Shown here: in pieces, positions 21,834 through 32,769 of the stretch
Layout of the letters: the number at the start of each line of letters is the position of its first letter
Numbering within the stretch: position 1 is the stretch's first letter
Assembly: GCA_029948255.1 (NCBI GenBank)
Contig: JALIZF010001840.1
Location: forward strand, 1 to 64,000
DNA: 64,000 nt
Reading direction: 5' to 3'
From: Telmatactis stephensoni
Lineage: Eukaryota > Cnidaria > Anthozoa > Actiniaria > Isophelliidae
The notes under the pieces: model-generated
What the model was told of the DNA's origin: nothing
What the model saw: only the letters and a program-made list of their open reading frames with translations
Database searches by the model: none
Program-made: the position numbers and the translations under genes

Positions 21834-23823
21834 TAGTCTCCTTCGCAGCCGTTATTAGTCTAGCTCCCATTCCCCTGCGGTCCTCTCCCGCCAGCCACTA
21901 ACGGCTGCTGTCGCGAGCGCTACATTCCATTCCTTCAAATTGACCAATCAGAGAAAGGCTTCCATATTCTGGAAACTTGTTCCTAGTCTCTCTCGTCATT
22001 TGAAGACAAACATGGCGAAACTGTCGTCGGCGTTTTCGAAGGTGTGCGAAATATTCAAGTTTGGAGACTTAAATAAGCATCAAAAGGAAGCAATCACCCA
22101 AGTTGTCTTGAGGAAAAAAGATATTTTTGTTAGTTTACCCACTGGTTTTGGGAAATCCGTTATTTTTCAAGCTTTACCTCAAGTGTTTGACGAGCATACC
22201 GGCGAGTCTGGCCACATTGTTGTTGTTGTTTCACCTTTACTGTCTCTGATTCAAGATCAGAGCGAACGCTTACGCCAGTTGGGCATATCCTGTGTTAGTC
22301 TACGAGATGTCAAGACAGAAGAAGAGATAAATCTCGTCGAAAATGGAAATTATTCTGTAGTGTACGCAACTCCAGAGTCATTGCTGAAGAATGAGCGATG
22401 GCGAAGAATGTTATCCTCGGCTTTGTATCTTGAAAAAGTATGCGCTATTGCAGTGGACGAGGCTCATGTTATAAAACAATGGTAAGATATTGCAAACATA
22501 AATCCATAACTCGTGCACGTTTGATTGTATTTTTCACTTAAAAGTTGTTTCTCTGGTTTATAATGTTATAGGGGCACTAGTACTTCTACAAAAATGGCAC
22601 CCTTTAGAGAATGTTATGGCCGCCTACACGAGCTAAGATCGCTCATTCCAAGTGCAGTAATATTAACCCTAACAGCAACAGCAACCAAAGAAACTAAACG
22701 CACCATAATAGACGTCCTTGACATGAATAAACCCTATACAATTGAAGAAAGCCCTGAGAAACCAAATGTGTCATATGTGGTAGAGTATGTTGACCGTTAT
22801 CAAAATTTGCATGAACAGTTTAAATGGTTAGCAGAGGAGATAAACAAGAATGGTCTGTCTACTGAACGAACAATTATCTATTGTCAAACAATCCAACAAT
22901 GCAGCCATATCTATTCAACACTGAAGTCAATGATTGGGGATTCTATATATACAGGAAGAATATTGGTGACAGAAAAAATGTTTTGCTGGAGATGCTTCAC
23001 TCTTGTTCTCCCCTACCAAACAAAGATGCAGTTCTGAAATCATTTCAAGACCCAAAGGGAGCAATTCGAATCCTAGTAGCTAAAATTGCTTTTGGGATGG
23101 GAGTGGATTGCAAAGAAGTTCACAGAACAATTCACTTTGGTCCCTCCAAAAATCTGGAGGCATTTGTGCAAGAATCAGGTAGGGCAGGAAGGGATGGAAA
23201 ACAAAGTGTTTCATACCTACTTTATCATGGACTTCTTTTGACTCATGTTCAAAAGGACATAAAGAACTTCATTAACACAAAGGTACTGTAGACGTAAGTG
23301 TTTACTCCAGGCATTTGATAACACTTCTGCAAGTGCCACTGTTGTTGCACATCTTTGTTGTGACAATTGCTCGAAAAGTTGTAAGTGTGGATCTGCTGGT
23401 TGCAGTTTGTTGAAGTATCCTTCGAACAAGGTAGACAAACAGCCCATCAAGTCCAGAGAAAGAGTTGTATCTGACAGTGAGAAACAACAACTTGAAGAAA
23501 AACTTCACAGATATCACAAAACACTAGTAGCAGAGCTTGTTAGCAAACATTCAAATGGAATAATCAAGTCACAAATGTCACTTCCAATGTTGTTTGGTTT
23601 CTCACAGCTACAAATAACACAAGTATTGGAGCATTGTACCCATTTATTTTCTCTTCAAGATGTACATAACTTTGTTGAAATATGGGATATCAAGCATGCT
23701 GTGACTATTCTGGCTCTAATTGATCAAGTTTTTTAAATGATGTGTCAAGTTCTAATTAGTGGCTGGCGGGAGAGGACCGCAGGGGAATGGGAGCTAGAAT
23801 AATAACGGCTGCGAAGGAGACTA
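21834..23823 (+). mobile_element. 1990-bp TIR transposon carrying only a RecQ-like helicase
   Basis: The termini are 68-bp inverted repeats (21834-21901 and 23756-23823) with one mismatch, starting tagtctccttcgcagccg. Perfect 9-bp direct repeats, acagctcat, flank them at 21825-21833 and 23824-23832. Removing the element restores an uninterrupted reading frame in the host exon, which confirms insertion. The left end also has a subterminal hairpin pairing gcagccgtta with taacggctgc. The only coding content is the helicase; no DDE or other transposase is seen. A 9-bp duplication is common in Mutator-like elements, but this is not enough to name a superfamily. Confidence 0.9.
22012..23736 (+). 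pseudogene. RecQ-like DNA helicase (two exons, two frameshifts)
   Basis: The gene encodes a superfamily 2 ATP-dependent DNA helicase of the RecQ type. Exon 1 (22012-22481) starts MAKLSS. It carries the Q-like motif (NKHQKEAI), motif I (PTGFGKS), motif Ia (SPLLSLIQDQ) and motif II (DEAHVIKQW). A 90-bp GT-AG intron precedes exon 2 (22572-23736), with motif III (LTATAT), IV (TIIYCQT), V (RILVAKIAFGMGVDC) and VI (QESGRAGRDG). A zinc-binding CRRKC...CCDNC region follows. The frame breaks at about 22955 (one base apparently lost) and again at about 23288, just before the zinc domain, so this copy is unlikely to make full-length protein. No HRDC domain is seen. It lies wholly within the TIR element. 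Confidence 0.85.
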
Positions 23824-24424
23824 ACAGCTCATCGCTTCGAGGTGATCTGTCCAATCTGTCTGACGACGACTATATTCTGGATCAAGAACTACGTGATAGA
23901 GTAACAGGCATCGCTCATTTTGCTTTCTCTGACTTTGAGGGATTCTACTCATGTCCTCAGAATGGTGATAGTTTCAGAAAGCTTAGTGAGTTCCTGAACT
24001 GAGAGAGTTGAAATAAAAAATCTTCCTAAACATCTACTTTGTTTTCTGCAAGTATTGACAGGAATTCTAAAAGTAATAGTAGCTTGCTAATGTGCAGTGT
24101 AAAAGAAACTAAATTGAGCGTTTGCTGATCCCTAACTCCTAGTAGGTGTCAATTTTATGTTGAATTAAGATTCACCTTAAGTTTTGCTAGCTACGCAACA
24201 AGAATTGCAAATTAGAAGTATATACTATCTTGTCATTCATAGTTGGACCAATAGGAATAAAGCTTTCTCGTAAACAGATCAATCAAGCTTACGTATCATT
24301 TTTGCCAAGCTCAAGTACTTTGCAGCTACAAATTTAGAGTACGTCCATCTTTTAGTAGTCAGAATAGTTTACAGCGATCGTATATCTCAGTTGCTGATCT
24401 AGATGTAATAGTACTCTACAGTAC

Positions 24425-24570
24425 CCCCGGGGGAGGGGGGACCCCTTATATAGGAGGGCGGGAATGCTCGTCGGAAATTTCGAAAATGATCCCTAAATTG
24501 AAGGTACCTGAGTATTATCTTGGTGGGAGGGGCAACAATTGATTTTTACCCTTAAAAGGTACCAATTCAA
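24425..24570. repeat. Fragment of a cccggggga-type TIR repeat
   Basis: The stretch around ggggaccccttatatagg and gaatgctcgtcggaaatttc, with a ccttaaaaggtacc tail, resembles one half of the TIR element at 31285-31670 (ggactccattgtaaaacggg and gtatgcttgtc). The other half is missing. Confidence 0.45.
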
Positions 24571-24811
24571 AAACAAAATATTGATATCAATATAATAAGA
24601 GATATAGACAAATCATGACCTTACAATAGAATACAGGTACGTCAGCTGGCTACCACATGATTTGGACTAGTCTCAGCCAATCCTATGACGTCACGTAGTT
24701 GACGATTGCCTCGTGATTCTAAAGTCGGAGCCAATGCACAGGAAAAAAAGCCCCGACGGAAACCTAATATGACCATTAAGTCGAATTCAGTTGCCTACGA
24801 TAATTCGACTA

Positions 24812-25110
24812 ATAATTGTCCAATCAGTGATCAAAGACATCTTTTTCTCAAAAGGTGATGACCTCTTAGCATGAAACAGAAATCCCATTGATTCTCTCAC
24901 GATGAAAACATTGAATATGTTCTGTCACACATAGAAAAGAAATCGCTTCCAAGAACAGAACTCATACATTTTGGATCAGGAAAAGGGGAATGTTCTCTGT
25001 TGCTATACTGATGAATAAGTAGCTAGTATAGGCTTTACAATACTTTCGCCGGGAGTTCCTGGGGCCGGTTAATTCAGTCTTTGCCACAGCCATTCCCAGT
25101 TTATGATTTT
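24812..25110 (+). repeat. 5'-flank block of gene B shared with gene A
   Basis: This stretch matches 890-1118 plus 1796-1850 upstream of gene A: ttgtccaatcagtgatcaaa, then aacagaactcatacattttg, then ttaattcagtctttgccacagcc. It is uninterrupted in gene B, while gene A has about 680 bp inserted within it. It probably contains the promoter and 5' UTR of both genes. A cgggagttcctggg stretch at 25050 looks like a kappa-B half consensus, but this is weak. Confidence 0.65.
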
Positions 25111-25214
25111 GAGAATTGTTCACTTCCAAGAACTTGGTTCCCGTATCAGTGCGCAGTGAAAAGCCCGGCCCTTAAACATCGAATATGATTTAACGAGGTT
25201 TATCTTTCAATACT

Positions 25215-28200
25215 ATGGGGAATCTATTTCGTGGTCTCTTCAAGGAACCCAATCAACAAAATCAATCAGGTTTGTAAAGCCACAATCGTGATACAACAAG
25301 AGATGAATTGAAACTTGTAACACCGTAAAAAGGGAGTTAACTTACTGACATTTCGAACCTTAGCCCTTCGTCGGAGTTACAAGTGTCAATTATTCATCCC
25401 TTGTTATATATATCTTATACACCGACGGCCACTAGTTTCCTTTTGTATTCCGTATAGATACTAATTATACAGTGGTTTCCAGTGGAATACCGTGGAATAA
25501 TTAATGGAATATCCCACGAGTCCCTTGTATATTCTATTATACAAACAAACAAAGTGTGTATAAATATATCCATATATATAAATACATGATGAGTGTTATA
25601 TCCACAATATGCCACGAGATATTTTCATCTCAGTTTCAGTTGAATATGAAACAAGTGCCAGGAACTCGGAGCCATGGAGAAAAACGAAGGGTTGGGGAAG
25701 AAAGTAAGTATTGTAAACATTTAAACGAAAATTAATGAAGAAATTAAGGCTCGAAATTTGAAAGGAATTGAGTGTGCTGCCGACAGAGTTTCCATTTAAA
25801 CCTTCTCGCTGCTCAAGCTAGCTAGAGAAGATAATACGTTTGAGCATGCGCGCTAGGCGTATATTAAACTGGAATTATATCCCTCTTAAAGGGAAACCAT
25901 GCACTCGCTTTCAATAGCCAAGTTCCGACTTCATTTGCCACATAGTTACAAAGGAACCACGATATCATGGACAGTAGGTTCTTATCAAACCGTAAACATT
26001 TTAGTTTTCTTTTAATTAATCTTTGTTAAATTTAGGACAAAATATCGTTCATTTGAAAGTTTAGATAAAACTTTTTATCCTCGGCTCGTCCAAAAACACT
26101 TCTTTTGCGAAAACTGTTGAGATGATAAACAAACAATCGGGGTCCTTTTGATTCGATTCGTATTGATATCAGGTCTTTTTTGTCTTGACTTGAATTTGTC
26201 ACGTCAAAATACGAGCCATCCTGGCTCTACCAAACGGCTCCGTAATATCACGATGAGTCGAAGCAAAGTTGCCGTGTTATATGTACATACCCTCTTCGTA
26301 ATTCTTTTGTATGTGGCCGATGAAGAATATCTCAGACCCACCAGACTAGAGTGCTTACAATACATCCGTGAAAAACTTGGTAAGAAATTGCACTAATTAA
26401 ACAATAGAAAACAAAGGATTTCACGCTATTTAGTACAATTTAGTTCGCTAGCTTTTTCACGGATATATTGTAAGCACTCTATTGATAATTGTTATAAGTT
26501 AAATTAGTCTTTTATGGATGTTACGCTACAGATTTTTAGTCATTGTACATTTATTAGCTTAATTGGATTTTTGGTGTTTTTTTTCCGGGCTGATATGGAA
26601 GTAGAATTATTGGACTACCATTATTCATTACTCCCAAACAAGTTTTCTCTGTTTAAACTGTTCACAATTATTCCTTATTGTTTTTCTATTTTTGTGTTAT
26701 TTCTTCTTCTTCTTTCATCTTGCCATCATTCATTATTCCTCGGGTTTCAGATTCCAAAGCATTCTCAAACCTTTATTCAGTTTCTTATGTGACACATCCT
26801 CTTTCACTATAACCGCCAAACATTAGACCAACGTATAGCTGGCATGTTTCGCTTTGATCCCAAACTGTGATGAAGACAGGAAATTAGATTCAGCTTAGTT
26901 GTTGTAAATAGCTACATTGTACCAAGTACAATAAACGAGTCGGGAGAGTAGAAAGATCCTTACAAACTCCCTCGTAACCCGATGTACGATCTTTTAGTGT
27001 CAGGGATGAGCTAAGATCGCAAGTGCTTTCCCTTCGTCCAGAAAGCAGCCTAGAAATTCCATTTTTCAACATCCTTCTCGCTGGCCAAGTGGGTTCAGGA
27101 AAATCCAGTTTCGTCAATAGTGTCGTATCTGTGATCAAAGATGGCATTTATCCCGCTAAAGCGGGGACAGGAGAAAAAGCTATAAGTCTTACTAAAGAGG
27201 TGAATACTAAAATAAAACAATTATTTGTATTTTTAATTTAATGCTGTAAGTTGTAGTTTTTGTTGTTTATCTAAAACATATATATATATATCTTCAGTTT
27301 TTTCGATATCCTATGAAAGAGATGCCACTAAGACTTTGCGATACCATGGGTATAAAACCAGACACTCGAAGTAAAGTGCAAATAGACAACATACTACTAG
27401 CAGTTGAAGGACATTTCCCTGATGGACACGAGGTAATATACTTATTTCGATAATCTGCATGGTATATGTATATCAGGGGCGGATCCAGGATTATCTTCAG
27501 GAGGGGATGCACCGTCTTTAGGAGAGGGTGCTCATCATATAAATTTGAAACTGTCGAGAGGATATTTTGGAAAACATATTAAGAAAGAAGGACTCAAAAG
27601 TCATCTCAGGAGGGGATGCGCACCCCCTGCACCCCTCCCCTAAATCCGTACCTGTACATACAGTTTGAATTGGACTGATACCACTCATATTTGAGGGTCT
27701 CAATGAGGTTAACCGTCAACCGTCAAACGGCCTAGATTTTAGCCGTCAACCGTCAAATGAGGGTAATCTTAGAATTAACCGTCAACTATCAAAACACCGA
27801 ATTTCTTTTTTTCCGTCAACCGTGAAAGAGGCAAATTTTTAATCATCAACCGAAAAAGTTATATACCCCTATTGAGACCGTCATCTTTTGGGCATGCGGT
27901 GTGCAAAGTTTTTGCGTGCATCTTTTCTTTTTTAATTTGTTATTCCATTTGTTGATTTTCTATGTGTTGAGTTCCACTATAATATAAATGAAACACAATT
28001 TATTAATTTATTTTCTCTTAGTTCCCTCTGTATGAGGAAAACTTCCATCGGCACAACCCAGGATACAATGAAAATCCAACACTAGCAGATAGAGCCCACT
28101 GTGTTGCCATTGCAGTCAATGCACAACAAGTAAATGTAATGGAAGAAACGATGGTCGAGAAACTAAAGAGCTTGGCAGACGGTCTCTATGAGAGAAGTAA

Positions 28201-30568
28201 GAAAAACTCAAATTTATTTCACTTTGCTAAACCATTGGTACAAACATTTTTTGGGGGGTTACTGGTTATACCAGTAACTGGTTATACTAGTTATACTGGT
28301 TATACTGGTTATACCGATAAAATTTGATGGTACTTTTCGGGAGGGGCGAAAGCAGGCAATTCGAACCTACACGACTGAGCATACACTGGCATGGTTGGCT
28401 GAGCTGTGAGAGCGCGCTACATTCTCCTCTGTGGACCGGGTTCGAATCTTTGCTCTGGCGATGGATCATACGTGGACCAAGAGACCATATTACTAAGAGA
28501 GCGAAACTCTGTATTGATGTCTGTGTGATGTTCGCGGCGACTAAGGCTATTTTTAGTAACTTCGCCATCGCGCGCGTAAGGCTCTCAAACAATAGAAAAC
28601 GTTAAAACGTGTGCGCGGACGGGATCGTTTGCTTTATGTTTTTCACAGGTAGCCCAAACTTATATAATTTATAAGAGAATGTATGGAGAAAATGAATTTT
28701 TACTAAACAAATATAAATATCAAAAATGACAAATCAGTCATGAAACTTAGTCTGAATGTTATCATATTACTAAAGGGGAAAAATTAAAAAACGGATAAAA
28801 GTCGAAAAATCAATAATACAGGGTGAAAGAGGAAGTTCATTTAAACATTCAGACTAAGTTTCATGACTGGTTTGTTATTTTTCATATTTTTATTTAGTAA
28901 AAATTCATTTTCTCCATACATTCTCTTATAATTATATAAGCTTGGGCTACCTGTGGGTTTTTGAATTCCATTGTTTAAGAGCCTTGCGCGCGCGATGGCG
29001 AACATCGCACACACACCAATACTGAGTTTCGTTCGCTTTCTTATTATATATATTATGGTCTCTTGGCATTGATGTCTGTGCGATGAACGCGGCGACTAAG
29101 GTTATTTTTAGCAATTTTGCCATCGCGCTCGCGGACTGGACCGTATGTTTTCAACATTTGATTCCATTGTTTAAGAGCATTCTTAAAAATCTTGAAGATC
29201 TTGAACGAGCAATCACTTTTTTTCTGTAAAAGATTCGTATTTTTTAATCATTATGACGCGCGCAAAAAGAAGACAAACAGCAAACAGACAGCACATGCAA
29301 CCCAAGCACTATATTAGACCCATTTGACAGTTGAAATGAGAGTTTTCCAGAAAGACGTTGAAATCGTTTTACAGTACAAAAAACGTGTTAATAATCATAC
29401 CTCATGTCGTTGTGTCGTTTATTTTCAATTTTATGTTGTTTTTAATTCATAACGTCGTTCTTGAAGCCATTAAGTGGCAAGACACTAGCTAGCGATCACA
29501 CCTTGACTTGCTCCTAGGGCAGTTATTTTTCAGGAAAATCCAAAACCTCAGCAAGTTGTTCGGCTAATGTAAAGCCAGACTGTTGATCTTTTCCCAAAAA
29601 AGTGTCCAATTTTTTTTTTCACCCAAAAATATTCCCAAACTTGGACCCGACGAGGTTTGAGCAAATAATTGATCCCATCGGGAGTGGGGTGGAATAGACA
29701 CACACACATCGGAACAGTCATTGTAGAGATTGAAAAGTCAGTAAAATGTTAAGGAAAGATTTTGTTTTCCTTGTAATAAACTTTCGCTTCATTTGAAAAG
29801 AAAATTTTAACAAAATCTTAAAAGTATTTCACTGATTTTTTCATCTTTCCCTCTCTACAGGAAATGATTTGGTCGCTAAGCCAATTACGAATGTTTGGCT
29901 GTAGTTTTTGAGTGAAAACACACGAATTTTGAACACTTTTGGTTATCGTTAATTGGGAGTCGCTATCGCTTTAGGGGAAAATCAACTGTCTGGCTTTACA
30001 TTGGCAAAACTCTCATTTCAACTGTCAATTCGCTCTAATATAGAGCTTGGGTTGCCTGTGGTAGAGAAGCGAGGAGCTAGCGGGCACGAAGTGTGGAAAA
30101 TGTTTGGCGCGTGTGTTTTTTTATCTTTGTTTTTCTCTCTGTTGATTTTCTATGCGTATGGAGTTCCTCTTTCGCGGTCGTTAGGCACGCTATAAGCCCC
30201 GTTAACAAATGAATTCAGTCATCCATTAAACTAATCATATGGTATTGACATCCACAGGAATACCCTTCGTTGTTCTCCTTACTCATGCGGATGAGGTCTG
30301 CGAAGAAGTGCAAAAGGATGTAAAAACAATATTCCACAGTGTTGCTGTAGAAAACCTTGTGAACAAGATTAGTAAGATGGTGCATGGCGTGTCCAAAAAC
30401 CAAATCTTTCCCGTCATCAACTACTCAGAGGAAGTCGAGCTGAATGATGACATGGATATTCTGATCCTGTATGCGTTACGTCAGATGCTGCGTGCTTGTC
30501 AAAATCATCATGAAAACCTTGAGAAACAATACGGAGAGACATCAGCTACGTGGGAACAACTTCATTGA
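25215..30568 (+). CDS. IFI44-like GTPase, gene B (six exons)
   Basis: This is a close paralogue of gene A. Exons are 25215-25269, 25640-25703, 26998-27199, 27298-27432, 28022-28196 and 30258-30568, giving about 313 residues with intron phases 1-2-0-0-1 as in A and C. The start MGNLFRGLFKEP is the first Met after an in-frame stop. Motifs are the Pro-Trp-Arg linker, P-loop GQVGSGKSS, G3 CDTMG (intact, unlike A), the RAHCVAIAVNA strand and G4-like THADE. The last exon is almost identical to that of gene A. No TLDc domain and no C-terminal membrane or lipid signal is seen. A Gly directly after the initiator Met makes N-myristoylation possible. Every splice site has the GT-AG form. It is probably an intact, functional GTPase of innate-immune type, by family analogy only. 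Confidence 0.88.
26347..26481. mobile_element. 135-bp MITE with tagagtg ends
   Basis: The termini tagagtgcttacaatacatc and gatatattgtaagcactcta are inverted repeats, and ccgtgaaaaa pairs with tttttcacgg. The body contains caatagaaaacaaagg, also found in the MITE at 41999-42149. It lies in intron 2 of gene B. Confidence 0.8.
27474..27654. mobile_element. MITE with caggggcggatcc ends
   Basis: The left terminus caggggcggatccagga is inverted against the right terminus ctaaatccgtacctg. Inside, ggaggggatgcacc pairs with a capped ggatgcgcaccccctgc. It lies in intron 4 of gene B. Other members of this family in the window are at 51729, 55147, 57824 and 63393. Confidence 0.75.
27692..27882. mobile_element. 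Element rich in aaccgtcaaccgtcaaa
   Basis: The ends tgagggtctcaatgagg and cccctattgagacc are inverted. The body holds about five degenerate copies of aaccgtcaaccgtcaaa. It is non-coding, in intron 4 of gene B next to the preceding MITE. Confidence 0.6.
28384..28475 (+). mobile_element. tRNA-derived SINE head
   Basis: It has box A like tggttggctgagctgtgag and box B ggttcgaatct, about 45 bases apart. It is at the position equivalent to the SINE in intron 5 of gene A. A run of ggttatactagttatact units stands just before it (about 28260-28320). Confidence 0.7.
28510..29024. mobile_element. Hairpin element with a nested palindromic MITE (28646-28954)
   Basis: The outer arms (tattgatgtctgtgtgatg ... 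cacacacaccaatact) are the gene B copy of the hairpin at 10937-13044. Inserted in it is a 309-bp palindromic MITE, 28646-28954. Its termini read caggtagcccaaacttatat and atataagcttgggctacctg, with arms of about 110 bases and few mismatches. The MITE is absent from the gene A copy, so it arrived after the gene duplication. Confidence 0.8.
29293..30060. mobile_element. ~770-bp TIR element with gcaacccaagc ends
   Basis: The left terminus is atgcaacccaagcactatat. The right terminus, read in reverse, is acaggcaacccaagctctat. Both continue into an inverted ttgacagttgaaatgagagt. The inside is non-coding. The outermost bases belong to the same end family as the palindromic MITE at 28646. It lies in intron 5 of gene B. 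Confidence 0.75.
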
Positions 30569-30699
30569 CTCAGTTGGCTGACATGACATGAATGGCCAGG
30601 GCGACTATTACACATTACGGGGATGATCAAAATCATGGTATTCGGTTCCTTTCAAGGTGCTCACGAAGGATGGTTGTACTTTTATAGAAATCGGTTGTA

Positions 30700-30785
30700 T
30701 CACCCATAAATGTAATAACAACCATAAATGTCATACCCACTATAAATGTGATACCATTTAATTACCATAAATGTAATATAAACGT
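30700..30785. repeat. Short accataaatgtaata repeats
   Basis: Four degenerate units of accataaatgtaata occur in the 3' flank of gene B. There is no coding content. Confidence 0.7.
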
Positions 30786-31284
30786 TTGGTTAGTACATAG
30801 TGGAGTACAACTCGTATCCATTCGTCATTGGAATGTGCCTATGAGTAGGTGTCTGGTAATCACGTGACCGTTGATGTCATCAGCAATGGGGTATCACCAG
30901 TTTTTACTTTTATTCATATTTTTTCTTGATCCGAATAAAGAGTGTTTTTCCTTCTTTTTTCCAACAATTTTACAAGATTATAGTGACGTCTTAACACGGG
31001 CACCTTATAAGTTAGTTACTGAAATGTTCATTAGAAGGGTTAAGTGGTATATCAGCCGCAATATGTATAAGGTACAGGGGAACACAATAAATTTATTTTG
31101 TTCTAGGACAGACTAACCGAGCATGCTGGAAATTTTTACGCAAACGACAATTTGAAGAAATCTTGTATGTTTTTTGGTACTTTTTTCGGGTAAAAAAGAA
31201 GTAGAACGAACCCGCGTCCATTCCTGTTACTCTTTAGGGGTAACATTTAAACTCTCGACGATCATCCCCAACCAAAATATAGAG

Positions 31285-31670
31285 GAGTAGCCCGGGGGGA
31301 CTCCATTGTAAAACGGGATCGAGTATGCTTGTCAAAAATTTTCAAAAATACCCCTAAAAGATACAAGAAGTCTTTTAAGAAGGGCGTGGCTGGACGATTT
31401 TTAACCCCTAAGAGATACCAGCGATAACAAGCCAATGAACATTATTATTATGAACACAAAATTGGACAGTCGACAGGCTTTTGTTCGTCAAATTTCTTCC
31501 ATTTGAGAACAAGATAATAAGCGATGGGCTCTTTTGATAGCCTAAGAGAGACCAGGAAATGCTAAAACTCTAAGCTTCAATCTTAACCCCCTAAAAGATA
31601 CCAAATCGCTGATTTTTAAATACGACGAGCATACCCGATCCTTGTATAATGGAGTCCGCCCCAGGAGGAG
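31285..31670. mobile_element. TIR element, ggggactccattgta ends
   Basis: The left part, ggggactccattgtaaaacg followed by gggatcgagtatgcttgtc, is inverted against the right part, gacgagcatacccgatcc followed by ttgtataatggagtccgcc. The interior has paired ctaaaagataccaa-like stretches and no coding frame. Confidence 0.7.
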
Positions 31671-31789
31671 TAGCACCCTCCTTGGCCTACTAACTATTAA
31701 TGACTTATTCATGTGTATCTCCAATTAACAACAAGACCGTTTGCCAATGATTGTTATTTGTGGCAGGCTCATAATATGATATATGGGAT

Positions 31790-31990
31790 CAGGGACCAAG
31801 CTCCAAATTATGGCCAGGATCAGGGATCAGAGGCCAGGACTCAGGGATCAAATGGGTGGGATCGAGGATCAGGGACATTGGGTCAGGATCAGGGATGAGC
31901 TCAGTTTTTGCACCAAGGATCAGGGATCAAAAATTTCTCAAAATATGGCCTCAGGAATCAAAATTTCCGTAAAAACCCGGGATCAGTGAG
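31790..31990 (+). repeat. ggatcaggga minisatellite, inverted relative at 58210-58400
   Basis: About ten degenerate copies of ggatcaggga(c/t)c, ending in an accatgttacgagcctgt tail. An inverted version of the whole block, with the same tail, lies at 58210-58400 within segmental copy 3. The conserved outer end suggests a mobile unit rather than local slippage. Confidence 0.75.
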
Positions 31991-32765
31991 ACGAAAATAT
32001 ACCATGTTACGAGCCTGTTGTGGGGTAAGCAACCCAGCTGATAGCTTAAACTTACACGAATATTTAGATGCCTTTAATAGCTAAATGGGAAAGACTGCCA
32101 GAAACGGCTTAGAAAGTAAAAATTACATATGATTTTGCTTCTATTTGTTGTAATTGACATGCTTTTTGAGTGATTTCATGCCTATATACATTAATCGCAG
32201 CCAATGCCGTCAATTTTAACTCTCGCGATGCGCGATTAATTGGTATGACAACATGCCAAAAACGATTCCTTCTTTCACCTGAGATGAGTTTCAATATGGA
32301 AAAATGCAATTTGATTTTCCACAAGGAAGCTCATTAACGCAGCTGGTACATCCTTAATTCTTAATACTGCATTCATAGTCTGTTTTCAGTAAAATCAGAA
32401 CAATACATCGTTTCAACATGCAGACTTAACGCAGAATGCGTTACTCAATTGACCAATCAGCGAACGAACAATTCCTTTTTAACTCGTGGATATGCGAAGC
32501 ATAGAAAGGAGTTATTGTGGGGACTCGGTGTCACTCGCTCACTCAGCCGTTAGCAGATACCCGTTAGAGTCTGGGTACGAGACTGTTTCCGCTCGACTCC
32601 GCTCGCCTGCAGTCGATAACCACGGACGTTGTACATCGCTATCAAGCGACAAAAATCTCTTCAAGTGCAACATCAAAGTAATCCAAGCTTTTAGTGTTCG
32701 TACTCTATTATCACAAGCCAGTCAAAGTAGATAAGTTAAACAAACGAAAACATTTTGAAAGCAGT
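31991..32765. other. No recognisable gene
   Basis: Intergenic sequence between gene B and gene C. An 82-codon plus frame (32486-32734) has a mixed composition but no recognisable domain or splice partner. Nothing else is seen. Confidence 0.35.
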
Positions 32766-32769
32766 CGTC

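Larger units (their letters stand above)
21040..24002 (+). pseudogene. Decayed gene of unknown family, split by the RecQ element
   Basis: Three pieces can be traced. A first exon near 21040-21290 encodes a single hydrophobic segment followed by a short basic tail. A second exon at about 21379-21571, read from GLRTVESEIIKRMHVREKT, has an in-frame stop and then a frameshift before NALRIGTDIESAMRVALRGV. A last exon starts at 21786 (HTPVVMVVLHCNN) and is interrupted at 21834-23823 by the transposon. It resumes with LRGDLSNLSDDDYILDQELR and ends at 24002. The frame joins exactly across the 9-bp target duplication, so this exon was still aligned when the element landed. A second damaged copy of the last exon is at 19300. 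The function is unknown. Confidence 0.55.
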
